DNA of 52,921 nucleotides, from assembly GCA_037383845.1 (NCBI GenBank), contig JARRON010000011.1, positions 1-52,921 on the forward strand. Reading direction: 5' to 3'. The translations under genes and the position numbers were made by a program. Numbering within the stretch: the first letter of the stretch is position 1; each line of letters begins with the position of its first letter. This stretch comes from JARRON01 sp037383845 (lineage in GTDB: Bacteria > Pseudomonadota > Gammaproteobacteria > Steroidobacterales > XN24). Under the pieces are notes generated by a model. That model saw only the letters and a program-made list of their open reading frames with translations, was not told where the DNA came from and searched no databases. Of the stretch, positions 1 to 11,631 are shown one piece after another.

Positions 1-906
1 AACGTCATGTCGGATCTCGAGGACATGGGCCTGGTGTCCTCGCCGCACACTTCCGCCGGGCGCATACCCACGCCCGCCGGATTCCGGCTGTTCGTGGATG
101 CCCTGATCTCGGTCAGGCCCCTCTCCGAGAGCGAGGTCTCCCGGCTGCAGAAAGAGCTGGAAAGCGTCCGCCACGGCGACGGCGACGTGGTGGAATCGGC
201 GTCCAGCCTGCTGTCCGGGCTTACCCGCATGGCCGGGGTGGTGACTCTGCCACGCCGGAGTCACGCTTCCCTGCGGCAGATCGAGTTCCTGCCCCTGTCC
301 GAGCGTCGCGTGCTGGCCATCCTGGTCATCGACGAAAAAGAGGTGCAGAACCGCATCCTGCATACCGACCGGGACTACAGCGGGGAAGAACTCCGGCGCG
401 CCGCCAACTATCTCAACGAGCAGTTCGCCGGCCAGCCCCTCTCCCGGGTTCGCGAGGCCCTGCTCCGGGAGATCTCCAGCACCCGGGAAACCATGAACGC
501 CATGATGCTGGATGCCATCCGGATGGCCCAGCGGGCCTTCGACACCTCCGCAGAGGGCGCCCCCAGCCTGGTCCTCGCCGGGGAAACCCGGCTGATGGAG
601 TTCGCCGAGCTTTCCGACGTGGAAAGACTCAGGTCGCTCTTCGAGGCGTTTGCCCGCCAGCGGGACATCCTCCACCTGCTTGACAGGTGCCTGGCGGCAG
701 AGAGCATGCAGGTCTTTATCGGCGAGGAATCCGGCTACAAGATGCTGGAATCCGTCAGCGTCGTCGCCAGCCCTTACTCCGTGGGCGACGAGGTCGTCGG
801 CGTGCTCGGGGTCATCGGCCCCACCCGCATGGCCTATGACCGGGTCATACCCATCGTGGACATCACCGCCAAGCTTCTCGGCTCGGCCTTGAATTCCCGG
901 GAATAG
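1..906 (+). CDS. hrcA: Heat-inducible transcription repressor HrcA (5' end missing)
   Basis: HrcA is the repressor that binds CIRCE operators of chaperone genes and needs GroEL for activity. The frame is open from base 1 (Asn-Val before the first visible Met), so the gene starts left of the window. About 301 residues remain of a family that is usually near 345; most of the N-terminal winged helix is cut off. The conserved SSPHTSAGRIPT wing motif is visible at about residues 14-25, followed by the GAF-like and inserted dimerization domains and the usual C-terminal IVDITAKLLG helix. It is followed by grpE after a 111-bp gap. No CIRCE element is visible anywhere nearby, so its target here is probably elsewhere, such as groESL or its own missing promoter. 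Identification is firm. Confidence 0.95.
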   Translation, partial: NVMSDLEDMGLVSSPHTSAGRIPTPAGFRLFVDALISVRPLSESEVSRLQKELESVRHGDGDVVESASSLLSGLTRMAGVVTLPRRSHASLRQIEFLPLSERRVLAILVIDEKEVQNRILHTDRDYSGEELRRAANYLNEQFAGQPLSRVREALLREISSTRETMNAMMLDAIRMAQRAFDTSAEGAPSLVLAGETRLMEFAELSDVERLRSLFEAFARQRDILHLLDRCLAAESMQVFIGEESGYKMLESVSVVASPYSVGDEVVGVLGVIGPTRMAYDRVIPIVDITAKLLGSALNSRE

Positions 907-1017
907 CCCCAAGGTTCCCGGTCAAACCTCCGCATCAGCCGAACCTGAAAGGTCGGATTCTCGTCCGCGGCGGGGCCGGGGAGGGCCGCGTCGCGCAGGC
1001 AAACAGGAGCAACCGCC

Positions 1018-1566
1018 ATGACCGATCCCGAGCACAAGGGGCCGCGCCCCGAAACCGAGCCATCCCCCGGAGCCGCGGAGCCGGCGCCTGCCGCCGGCGA
1101 CGATGCCGGGGCCAGGGTCGCCGAGGCCGAGAACATGGCCCAGGAGCTCCGGGACCAGTGCCTGCGGATGGCCGCGGAGCTGGAGAACGTCCGGCGCCGG
1201 GCCAGCCGGGACGTCGAGAACGCCCACCGGTACGGCATCGAGAGGTTCGCGAAGGAGCTGCTGGCCGTGGCAGACAGCATGGACATGGGCATCGACGCGG
1301 CCCGCCAGTCGGAGAACGCGGAAGCCGTGGTAGAGGGATTCGAGGCCACCCAGCGGCTGCTCCAGTCGGTCTTCGAGAAGTTCGGCATCACGCGCATGGA
1401 GGCCGCCGGGAAGCGTTTCGACCCGGAATGGCACGAGGCCATCTCGGTCCAGCCAAGCCCTGACGCGGAGCCCGACACCGTGCTCGCCGTGGTCCAGACG
1501 GGCTACCGGATCCACGACCGGCCCCTGCGGCCGGCCCGGGTCATCGTCGCCAAGGCGCCCGAATAG
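1018..1566 (+). CDS. grpE: Nucleotide exchange factor GrpE
   Basis: GrpE is the cytoplasmic cochaperone that releases ADP from DnaK. The 182-residue product has a disordered acidic, Pro/Ala-rich N-terminus (about 1-38), a long helix for dimerization (about 38-75, with the conserved ENVRRRASRD stretch) and a C-terminal beta domain ending in RPLRPARVIVAK, the usual family signature. The length is normal. The start ATG follows an AGGAG-like site (ACAGGAGCAACCGCC). It lies between hrcA and dnaK, in an order common in proteobacteria that retain HrcA. I see no sigma-32 promoter in the 111 bp before it, so it probably depends on a promoter further upstream, outside the window or before hrcA. Confidence 0.97.
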   Translation: MTDPEHKGPRPETEPSPGAAEPAPAAGDDAGARVAEAENMAQELRDQCLRMAAELENVRRRASRDVENAHRYGIERFAKELLAVADSMDMGIDAARQSENAEAVVEGFEATQRLLQSVFEKFGITRMEAAGKRFDPEWHEAISVQPSPDAEPDTVLAVVQTGYRIHDRPLRPARVIVAKAPE

Positions 1567-1579
1567 GGCCGCCGGCGGC

Positions 1580-1607
1580 CTTGAAAGGCTTCCGGAAACC
1601 CCCATCT
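1580..1607 (+). promoter_or_regulatory. Sigma-32 heat-shock promoter of dnaK
   Basis: CTTGAAA at 1580-1586, a 13-bp spacer, then CCCCATCT at 1600-1607. This fits the sigma-32 consensus (CTTGAAA / CCCCATNT) essentially base for base. The expected start point is near 1613, leaving a 5' leader of about 50 nt before dnaK. No CIRCE inverted repeat overlaps it, so dnaK seems to be under sigma-32 control here despite the neighbouring hrcA. Confidence 0.88.
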
Positions 1608-1645
1608 AGGGCCCAGACACAGTTTTTTTCACCCTGAATCAGGCA

Positions 1646-1661
1646 TTTCTCCCAGGAGAAA
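1646..1661 (+). promoter_or_regulatory. Hairpin covering the dnaK Shine-Dalgarno (possible RNA thermometer)
   Basis: TTTCTC (1646-1651) can pair with GAGAAA (1656-1661) around a four-base loop, CCAG. The dnaK ribosome-binding site AGGAG (1654-1658) lies partly in the loop and partly in the 3' arm, 7 nt before the ATG. A short A/U-rich stem masking an SD in a heat-shock mRNA leader is the layout of known RNA thermometers. Function is inferred from the base pairing only. Confidence 0.4.
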
Positions 1662-1665
1662 CATC

Positions 1666-3594
1666 ATGGGCAAGGTAATCGGTCTCGACCTCGGGACCAC
1701 GAATTCCTGCGTGGCCATCATGGAGGGGACGACCCCCAAGGTCATTGAGAACAGCGAGGGAGACCGCACGACGCCCTCCACCGTCGCGTTCACCAAGGAC
1801 AACGAGGTCCTGGTGGGCCAGTCGGCCAAGCGGCAGGCGGTCACCAATCCGCAAAACACGGTGTTCGCGGTCAAGCGGCTCATCGGCCGTCGCTACGACG
1901 ACCCGGTGGTGGCCAAGGACCGGGACATGGTCCCGTACAAGATCATCGAGGCGGACAACGGCGACGCCTGGGTGGAAGCCGGCGGCAAAAAGATGGCGCC
2001 CCCGGAAATCTCCGCCCGGGTGCTCATGAAGATGAAGAAGACCGCCGAGGATTATCTCGGCGAGCCGGTCACGGAAGCCGTGATCACGGTGCCCGCCTAC
2101 TTCAACGACTCCCAGCGCCAGGCCACCAAGGACGCAGGCAAGATCGCCGGCCTGGAGGTCAAGCGCATCATCAACGAGCCCACGGCGGCTGCCCTGGCCT
2201 ACGGGCTGGACAAGCAGCGGGGCGACCGGAAGGTGGCCGTCTACGACCTGGGCGGCGGGACCTTCGATATCTCCATCATCGAGATCGCGGAGGTGGACGG
2301 CGAGCACCAGTTCGAGGTGCTGGCCACCAACGGCGACACCTTCCTGGGCGGCGAGGACTTCGACCTGCGGGTTATCGAGTACCTGGCCAGCGGCTTCGAG
2401 AAGGAAAGCGGCATCGATATCCGCAAGGATCCCCTGGCCATGCAGCGGCTCAAGGAAGCTGCGGAGAAGGCCAAGATCGAGCTGTCCTCGTCGCAGCAGA
2501 CCGAGGTCAACCTGCCGTATATCACCGCCGACGCCAGCGGGCCCAAGCATCTCAACATCAAGCTCACCCGGGCCAAGCTGGAGTCCCTGGTGGAGGACCT
2601 GGTGGAGCGGACCATCGAGCCCTGCAAGGTCGCCCTCAACGACGCCGGCCTGAAGGTGGGCGACGTGGACGACGTGATCCTGGTGGGCGGCCAGACCCGC
2701 ATGCCCATGGTCCAGGAGGCGGTGAAGGATTTCTTCGGCAAGGAGCCGCGCAAGGACGTGAACCCGGACGAGGCCGTGGCCGTTGGCGCAGCCATCCAGG
2801 CCGGCGTGCTGTCCGGTGACGTCAAGGACGTGCTGCTGCTGGACGTGACGCCCCTGTCCCTGGGAATCGAGACGCTCGGCGGCGTGATGACCAAGCTCAT
2901 CGAGAAGAACACCACCATCCCCACCAAGGCGAACCAGGTGTTCTCCACCGCCGACGACAACCAGACGGCGGTGACCATCCATGTCCTGCAGGGCGAGCGC
3001 GAGCGCGCGGTGGACAACAAGTCCCTCGGTCGCTTCGACCTCTCGGACATTCCGCCGGCGCCCCGGGGCGTGCCCCAGATCGAGGTCACCTTCGACATCG
3101 ACGCCAACGGCATCCTGAACGTGTCCGCCAAGGACAAGGCCACGGGCAAGGAGCAGAAGATCGTCATCAAGGCCTCCAGCGGCCTGTCCGACGACGAGAT
3201 CGACCAGATGGTCAAGGATGCGGAGGCCCACGCCGCCGAGGACAAGAAGTTCCGCGAGCTGGTGGATACCCGCAACCAGGCCGAGGCGATGATCCACTCC
3301 GTCGAGAAGTCCCTGGAGGACCTGGGCGAGAAGGTGGAAGCCGAGGAGCGGGCCAGTATCGAGTCCGCCCTGTCGGATCTCAAGGAAGCGGTCAAGGGCG
3401 ACGACAAGGCCAAGATCGAGGCCAAGACCAAGGCCCTGGCGGAGTCGTCTTCCGCCCTGATGCAGCGGATCTACGCTGAGAAGGCGGCCGAGGGCCAGCC
3501 CTCCGAGGGCGGCACCGAGTCGGCGCAGACGGCCTCGGACGAGGACGTGGTCGACGCGGAGTTCGAGGAAGTCAAGGAAGACGAGAACAAGTAA
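1666..3594 (+). CDS. dnaK: Molecular chaperone DnaK (Hsp70)
   Basis: DnaK is the ATP-dependent cytoplasmic Hsp70 that binds unfolded peptides and works with DnaJ and GrpE. The 642-residue protein has normal length. The ATPase domain (about 1-385) shows GLDLGTTNSCVA, VYDLGGGTFDIS and ILVGGQTRMPMVQ. The substrate-binding domain follows the DVTPLSLGIETLGG linker, then a helical lid and an acidic tail containing EFEEVKEDENK, equivalent to the EEVK-type C-terminus. The start is fixed by MGKVIGLDLG and an AGGAG seven bases upstream. It has its own sigma-32 promoter, a possible SD-masking hairpin, and a strong hairpin after its stop before dnaJ. Confidence 0.99.
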   Translation: MGKVIGLDLGTTNSCVAIMEGTTPKVIENSEGDRTTPSTVAFTKDNEVLVGQSAKRQAVTNPQNTVFAVKRLIGRRYDDPVVAKDRDMVPYKIIEADNGDAWVEAGGKKMAPPEISARVLMKMKKTAEDYLGEPVTEAVITVPAYFNDSQRQATKDAGKIAGLEVKRIINEPTAAALAYGLDKQRGDRKVAVYDLGGGTFDISIIEIAEVDGEHQFEVLATNGDTFLGGEDFDLRVIEYLASGFEKESGIDIRKDPLAMQRLKEAAEKAKIELSSSQQTEVNLPYITADASGPKHLNIKLTRAKLESLVEDLVERTIEPCKVALNDAGLKVGDVDDVILVGGQTRMPMVQEAVKDFFGKEPRKDVNPDEAVAVGAAIQAGVLSGDVKDVLLLDVTPLSLGIETLGGVMTKLIEKNTTIPTKANQVFSTADDNQTAVTIHVLQGERERAVDNKSLGRFDLSDIPPAPRGVPQIEVTFDIDANGILNVSAKDKATGKEQKIVIKASSGLSDDEIDQMVKDAEAHAAEDKKFRELVDTRNQAEAMIHSVEKSLEDLGEKVEAEERASIESALSDLKEAVKGDDKAKIEAKTKALAESSSALMQRIYAEKAAEGQPSEGGTESAQTASDEDVVDAEFEEVKEDENK

Positions 3595-3617
3595 GGGGTC
3601 GTACGGCCCACGGTAAA

Positions 3618-3655
3618 CGCAGCCGCGTCGGCCTGTGCAGGTCGGCGCGGCTGCG
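3618..3655 (+). other. Strong intercistronic hairpin between dnaK and dnaJ
   Basis: CGCAGCCGCG (3618-3627) is the exact reverse complement of CGCGGCTGCG (3646-3655). The bases between also pair (with two G-T wobbles), giving a stem of about 16 bp with a four-base loop. No T-run follows, so it is not a classical terminator. Such hairpins can act as partial attenuators or block 3' exonucleases, keeping DnaK in excess over DnaJ; that role is inferred. Confidence 0.65.
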
Positions 3656-3681
3656 TCCGTCAAGCGTGACCGGAGAACCGG

Positions 3682-4818
3682 ATGGCGAATCGCGACTACT
3701 ACGAGGTCCTGGGGGTGCCCCGCAACGCGACGGAGGCCGAGCTCAAGCAGGCCTACCGCCGGCTGGCCATGAAGCACCACCCCGATCGCAATCCCGGCGA
3801 TGCGGCGTCAGAGGCGGCTTTCAAGGAGGCCAAGGAGGCCTACGAGGTACTGAAGGATCCCCGCAAGCGCGCCGCCTACGACCAGTTTGGTCACGCCGGC
3901 GTTTCAGGCGGTCCCGGTGGCGGAGGGTTTAGCGGCGCAGACGCCTTCAGCGACATCTTCGGCGAGGTCTTCGGGGATATCTTCGGCGGGGGGCGGCGAG
4001 GCGGACGACGGCGGGTGTTCCGCGGCGCCGACCTGCGCTACGAGCTGGAACTGGAGCTGGAACAGGCGGTGTTCGGCGACACGGCCACCATTCGCCTGCC
4101 CGTCCAGGTGGAATGCGCTACCTGCGGCGGCAGCGGTGCGGAGCCGGGCACGTCGCCGGTGACCTGTGAGACCTGCGGCGGCCGCGGCACGGTCCGGATG
4201 CAGCAGGGTTTCTTCGCGGTGGAGCAGACCTGCCCCCGCTGCCGCGGCCAGGGCACCATGATCACCAGCCCCTGTGACGAGTGCCGCGGTGACGGGCGCA
4301 CACGGGAGATGAAGACGCTCTCCGTCAAGATCCCCCCGGGCGTGGACACCGGCGACCGGATCCGCCTGAGCGGGGAGGGCGAGGCCGGCCGCAACGGCGG
4401 GCCGCCGGGTGATCTCTACGTGGAGGTCAGCGTCAGGCCCCACGAGATCTTCGAGCGGCGAGGTGCGGACCTGCTGTGCGAGATTCCGCTGAGCTACGCT
4501 ACCGCGGTCCTCGGCGGCGACGTGGACGTGCCCACCCTCGGCAAGGAGCCCAGCCTCAGCCTCAAGGTGCCCGAGGGCACCCAGAGCGGCAAGGTGTTTC
4601 GCCTGCGGGGCAAGGGCGTGAGGCCGGTACGGGGCGGCTCGACCGGCGACCTGCTGGTGGGCGTGTCCGTGGAGACGCCCGTGAAGCTCACCCGGGCCCA
4701 GAAGGACCTCCTGAGAAAGTTCGATGACAGCCTGCGGTCGAGCTCCCGGAGCCACAGCCCCCGTGAGCAGGGCTGGGTGAACAAGGCGAAAGCATTTTTC
4801 GAGAGGCTGGCCGAATGA
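3682..4818 (+). CDS. dnaJ: Chaperone DnaJ (Hsp40)
   Basis: DnaJ delivers substrates to DnaK and stimulates its ATPase. The 378-residue type I protein shows all parts in order: J-domain with HPD in MKHHPDRNPGD (about residues 1-70), a Gly/Phe-rich linker (about 75-112), four CxxCxGxG zinc modules (CATCGGSG, CETCGGRG, CPRCRGQG, CDECRGDG; about 146-215), and C-terminal substrate-binding domains. Nothing is missing. The stop overlaps the dapB start (ATGA at 4815-4818), so the two are translationally coupled. The long hairpin upstream may lower its expression relative to dnaK. Confidence 0.98.
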   Translation: MANRDYYEVLGVPRNATEAELKQAYRRLAMKHHPDRNPGDAASEAAFKEAKEAYEVLKDPRKRAAYDQFGHAGVSGGPGGGGFSGADAFSDIFGEVFGDIFGGGRRGGRRRVFRGADLRYELELELEQAVFGDTATIRLPVQVECATCGGSGAEPGTSPVTCETCGGRGTVRMQQGFFAVEQTCPRCRGQGTMITSPCDECRGDGRTREMKTLSVKIPPGVDTGDRIRLSGEGEAGRNGGPPGDLYVEVSVRPHEIFERRGADLLCEIPLSYATAVLGGDVDVPTLGKEPSLSLKVPEGTQSGKVFRLRGKGVRPVRGGSTGDLLVGVSVETPVKLTRAQKDLLRKFDDSLRSSSRSHSPREQGWVNKAKAFFERLAE

Positions 4819-5636
4819 GCGAACCCGTCCGGATCGCAGTGTTCGGCGCCACCGGCCGCATGGGCCGGTCGGTGATCGCTTCCCTCGGGGATTTCCCGGA
4901 CCTGGCACTGGTAGGTGCCCTGGCCGGTCCGGAGGGCGAGGGCGGCGGCGCGGATGCCGGGACGCTGGCTGGCGTGGACGAGCTCGGCGTGGTCCTGTCC
5001 CCGGACCGCAGCGAGGTCGTCCGGGGCGCCCAGGTGGCCATTGACTTCACCCTCCCGGGCGCCGTGCCGGGCAACCTCCGGGCCTGCCGGGAAGCCGGGG
5101 TGGCCTGCGTGTCCGGCGTCACCGGCCTGGATGCGCCGGCCCTCCACGCCATGGAGGAAGCGGCCGGCCATATCCCCGTCCTGTGGGCGCCTAACATGAG
5201 TACCGGCGTGGCAGTGCTGACCCGGGCGGCCCAGATGGCCGCAAAGGCCCTGGGAGACGGGTTCGACGTGGAGATCCTGGAGATTCACCACGCGGCCAAG
5301 CGGGATGCGCCCTCCGGGACGGCGCTGGCGCTGGGCGCCGCCGTGGCGCGGGCCCGGGGCCTTGATCCGCAGGCCGCCGCGGTCATCGGGCGGCAGGGCC
5401 CCGGGGAGCGGCAGGCAGGCTCCATCGGCTATGCCAGCCTGCGCGCCGGCGACGTGGCCGGGGAGCACACCGTGGTCCTGGCGGGCCCCGGGGAGCGGCT
5501 GGAACTGTCCCACCGGGCCACCGACAGGAAGATCTTCGCCCGCGGCGCCCTGACGGCTGCCCGTTGGCTCGCGGGCCAGGGCCCGGGAAGGTACGAGCTT
5601 GGGGACGTCCTGGGCCTGGAATCCATGGACACCTGA
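4815..5636 (+). CDS. dapB: 4-hydroxy-tetrahydrodipicolinate reductase
   Basis: DapB carries out the NAD(P)H-dependent reduction in the diaminopimelate/lysine pathway, feeding both lysine and peptidoglycan. The 273-residue protein starts with a Rossmann fold (VFGATGRMGRSV, about residues 8-19), shows NMSTGVAVLTRAA and the substrate/catalytic signature HHAAKRDAPSGTAL (about 157-170), and has normal length. Its ATG overlaps the dnaJ TGA. The dnaJ-dapB-carA order is widespread in gammaproteobacteria. The last codons overlap the predicted -35 box of the carA promoter. Confidence 0.97.
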   Translation: MSEPVRIAVFGATGRMGRSVIASLGDFPDLALVGALAGPEGEGGGADAGTLAGVDELGVVLSPDRSEVVRGAQVAIDFTLPGAVPGNLRACREAGVACVSGVTGLDAPALHAMEEAAGHIPVLWAPNMSTGVAVLTRAAQMAAKALGDGFDVEILEIHHAAKRDAPSGTALALGAAVARARGLDPQAAAVIGRQGPGERQAGSIGYASLRAGDVAGEHTVVLAGPGERLELSHRATDRKIFARGALTAARWLAGQGPGRYELGDVLGLESMDT

Positions 5637-5654
5637 AGGGTCCGTCCCTACAAT
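5626..5654 (+). promoter_or_regulatory. Sigma-70 promoter for carA
   Basis: TGGACA at 5626-5631, a 17-bp spacer, then TACAAT at 5649-5654; each box matches five of six consensus bases. The -35 lies in the last codons of dapB. The start point would be near 5661, giving a leader of about 125 nt before carA. Confidence 0.65.
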
Positions 5655-5721
5655 ACCGGCTTCAGGCGTTGGCCTGATCGAAGGGCTTCCCGGGCGCATC
5701 TTGCCGGCGAGTCCGAGTCGA

Positions 5722-5757
5722 AGCGGGACGGGACCGACGCGGGCCCTCCCGCTTTTT
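5722..5757 (+). terminator. Intrinsic terminator / possible attenuator in the carA leader
   Basis: AGCGGGA (5722-5728) pairs with TCCCGCT (5747-5753); an inner GGG/CCC extends the stem, and T5 (5753-5757) follows. It lies downstream of the predicted carA promoter and only about 30 bp before the carA start. It would therefore either end dnaJ-dapB transcription or act as an attenuator of carAB. A smaller hairpin, TCAGGC/GCCTGA (5662-5677), lies upstream in the same leader. Confidence 0.6.
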
Positions 5758-5785
5758 AGTATGCGCGCAACATTCGGGGAACGAT

Positions 5786-6928
<1,143 letters not shown>

Positions 6929-6967
6929 GACTGGAGAACTAGGGAAAATACAACCCGCGGGTTATCA

Positions 6968-7016
6968 AGGCCTTATGGAGAATACTTGAGAAGCATTCAA
7001 GGCCTGGGTTGCCCAG
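6968..7016 (+). other. Inverted repeats in the carA-carB spacer
   Basis: AGGCCTT (6968-6974) pairs with AAGGCCT (6999-7005), with inner GAAT/ATTC pairing. CTGGG (7004-7008) pairs with CCCAG (7012-7016) around TTG. The two share bases 7004-7005, so they are mutually exclusive. No T-run follows either. The rest of the 161-bp spacer shows no convincing gene. Role unknown. Confidence 0.35.
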
Positions 7017-7089
7017 CGAAGGTCGGTGACTTCCCTGGAATTTTGATGAATGCCAACGACCCGGTCCGTGGGCCCGGGCGGGGACGGGA

Positions 7090-10310
<3,221 letters not shown>

Positions 10311-10314
<4 letters not shown>

Positions 10315-10787
10315 GCAAGGTGCCCATGACCGCCACCGGGGCGGAGCGGCTCCGGGAGGAACTCACCCGCCTGAAGAACGTGGAACGCCCCCGGATCAGC
10401 CAGGCGATCGGCGAGGCCCGGTCCCATGGCGATCTGAAGGAAAATGCCGAGTACCACGCTGCCAAGGAGCAGCAGGGTCTCGTGGAGGCCCGCATTCGGG
10501 ACATCGAGCACAAGCTGGCCCACGCGGAGATCATCGACGTGACGCGGCTGAACCCGGGCGGCAAGGTGGTGTTCGGGGCCACCGTGGAGCTGTTCGACGA
10601 GTCCGACGACCGGGAGCTGAAGTACCAGATCGTCGGCGAGGACGAGGCGGACATCCGCACCGGCAGGATTTCCATCGCCTCGCCCATCGCCCGGGCCCTC
10701 ATCGGTCGGCAGGAGGGCGACGACGTGGAGGTTCAGGCTCCGGGTGGCTCCCGGGTCTACTCCATCATCCGGGTGTTGTACGTCTGA
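10311..10787 (+). CDS. greA: Transcript cleavage factor GreA
   Basis: GreA inserts a coiled coil into the RNA polymerase secondary channel and triggers cleavage of backtracked RNA. The 158-residue product has the N-terminal coiled coil with the acidic tip region GDLKENAEYHAAKEQQ (about 42-57) and the C-terminal FKBP-like domain with SPIARALIGRQEGDDVEV. The chosen ATG at 10311 overlaps the carB stop (ATGA) and gives the normal family N-terminus; the same frame is open far upstream inside carB, which is not coding. It competes for the same channel as DksA, encoded at about 44 kb. Confidence 0.97.
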
Positions 10788-10789
10788 TC

Positions 10790-11221
10790 ATGCTGTTCAC
10801 CGGCGAGCAGCTGCTCAAGGGGCTGTGGGCCGGCTGCCTCTGGACGGTGGGATATCTGGTGGCGCCGACGTTGTTCGCGCTCCTGGAGGACCGGAGCCTC
10901 GCCGGGCAGCTGGCGGGGGCAATGTTCACCGCGGCCACCGTCACCAGCCTCGTGATCGCTGCCGCCCTTGCGGGCCTGTACGCCTGGCTGGGGCAGGGCG
11001 CCCGGTGGCGTCTGGTGCTGACGCTCTCGGCCGCTGCGCTGCTGGCGGCCAACGAGTGGGGCCTGCGGCCGTTCATGGAGGCAGCACGGCTCGGGGATGG
11101 CAGCCCGGGTCCGTCTTTCGGAATGCTCCACGGCATCTCCGCCGTGCTTTGGCTGGCCGCCTCCCTGGCGACCCTGGTGCTGGCGGCGCTGCCGCGTCCG
11201 GCTAGCGGCCGGGAAGGCTGA
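10790..11221 (+). CDS. Small four-helix membrane protein, DUF4149-like
   Basis: The predicted product has 143 residues. It has four hydrophobic segments (roughly residues 10-30, 42-66, 75-92 and 112-133), with the GLWAGCLWTVGYLVAPTLF start typical of DUF4149-type proteins. It starts three bases after greA, so it is probably the last gene of the carAB-greA unit. The function of the family is unknown. Its 3' end overlaps the 3' end of the leftward yhbY gene by 20 bp. The family call is from memory of its pattern; membrane location is clear from the sequence. Confidence 0.75.
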   Translation: MLFTGEQLLKGLWAGCLWTVGYLVAPTLFALLEDRSLAGQLAGAMFTAATVTSLVIAAALAGLYAWLGQGARWRLVLTLSAAALLAANEWGLRPFMEAARLGDGSPGPSFGMLHGISAVLWLAASLATLVLAALPRPASGREG

Positions 11222-11501
11222 CCCGGCGTTTGTCAGGGTTGGCGCGCCATAGCAGGGCCACGTGGCCGACGCGCTGGACCAGCTCCGCCCCGGTGCGTTC
11301 GCAGAGTTCGCCGATCATGGCGTCCCGGTCTTCGCGGGTACCTGCGCGGACCTTGACTTTGAGCAACTCGTGGTGGGCCAGGGCCTCCTCCAGCTCCGCC
11401 AGGACGCCAGGAGTGACGCCTGCGGCGCCGGTGGTCACGACCGGGTGGAGCTCGTGGCCGAGGCCCCTGAGGTGTTTACGCTGGTTTTCCGTCAGTGCCA
11501 T
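11202..11501 (-). CDS. yhbY: YhbY-type ribosome-assembly RNA-binding protein (CRM domain)
   Basis: The 99-residue protein is a single CRM domain: LTENQRKHLRGLGHELHPVV at the N-terminus, GVTPGVLAELEEALAHHELLKVKV in the middle, and the GTREDRD and VQRVGHVALLWR stretches near the end. E. coli YhbY associates with pre-50S particles. The ATG lies at 11499-11501. It is divergent from rlmE (130-bp spacer), which also matures the 50S subunit, and in E. coli the two genes are neighbours in the same arrangement. It overlaps the end of the rightward membrane-protein gene tail to tail. Confidence 0.93.
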   Translation of the reverse strand: MALTENQRKHLRGLGHELHPVVTTGAAGVTPGVLAELEEALAHHELLKVKVRAGTREDRDAMIGELCERTGAELVQRVGHVALLWRANPDKRRVSLPGR

Positions 11502-11631
11502 GGTGTCTCCGTTGGCGGTCGGCGTCAGGCTGCCAGTCTAGGGTCACGTGAGCGCCGGGTCACGGGGCGGGCGGCGTGGCAGACTCCGCGTAGCGGCGCC
11601 GGGGCCGAACCTGCCAGGGAATCCAGTCAAG

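Noticed and set aside
907..1017. Sigma-32 promoter or CIRCE element before grpE
   Set aside because: CTGAAA occurs, but no CCCCAT-type -10 at the right spacing and no GAGTGCTAA half-site were found.
1639..3780. Long leftward open frame (about 713 codons) opposite dnaK
   Set aside because: It is the antisense shadow of a conserved GC-rich gene; the product is His/Gly/Leu-rich with no family pattern. The same holds for long leftward frames opposite carB, ftsH, nuoL, nuoM, nuoN and infB.
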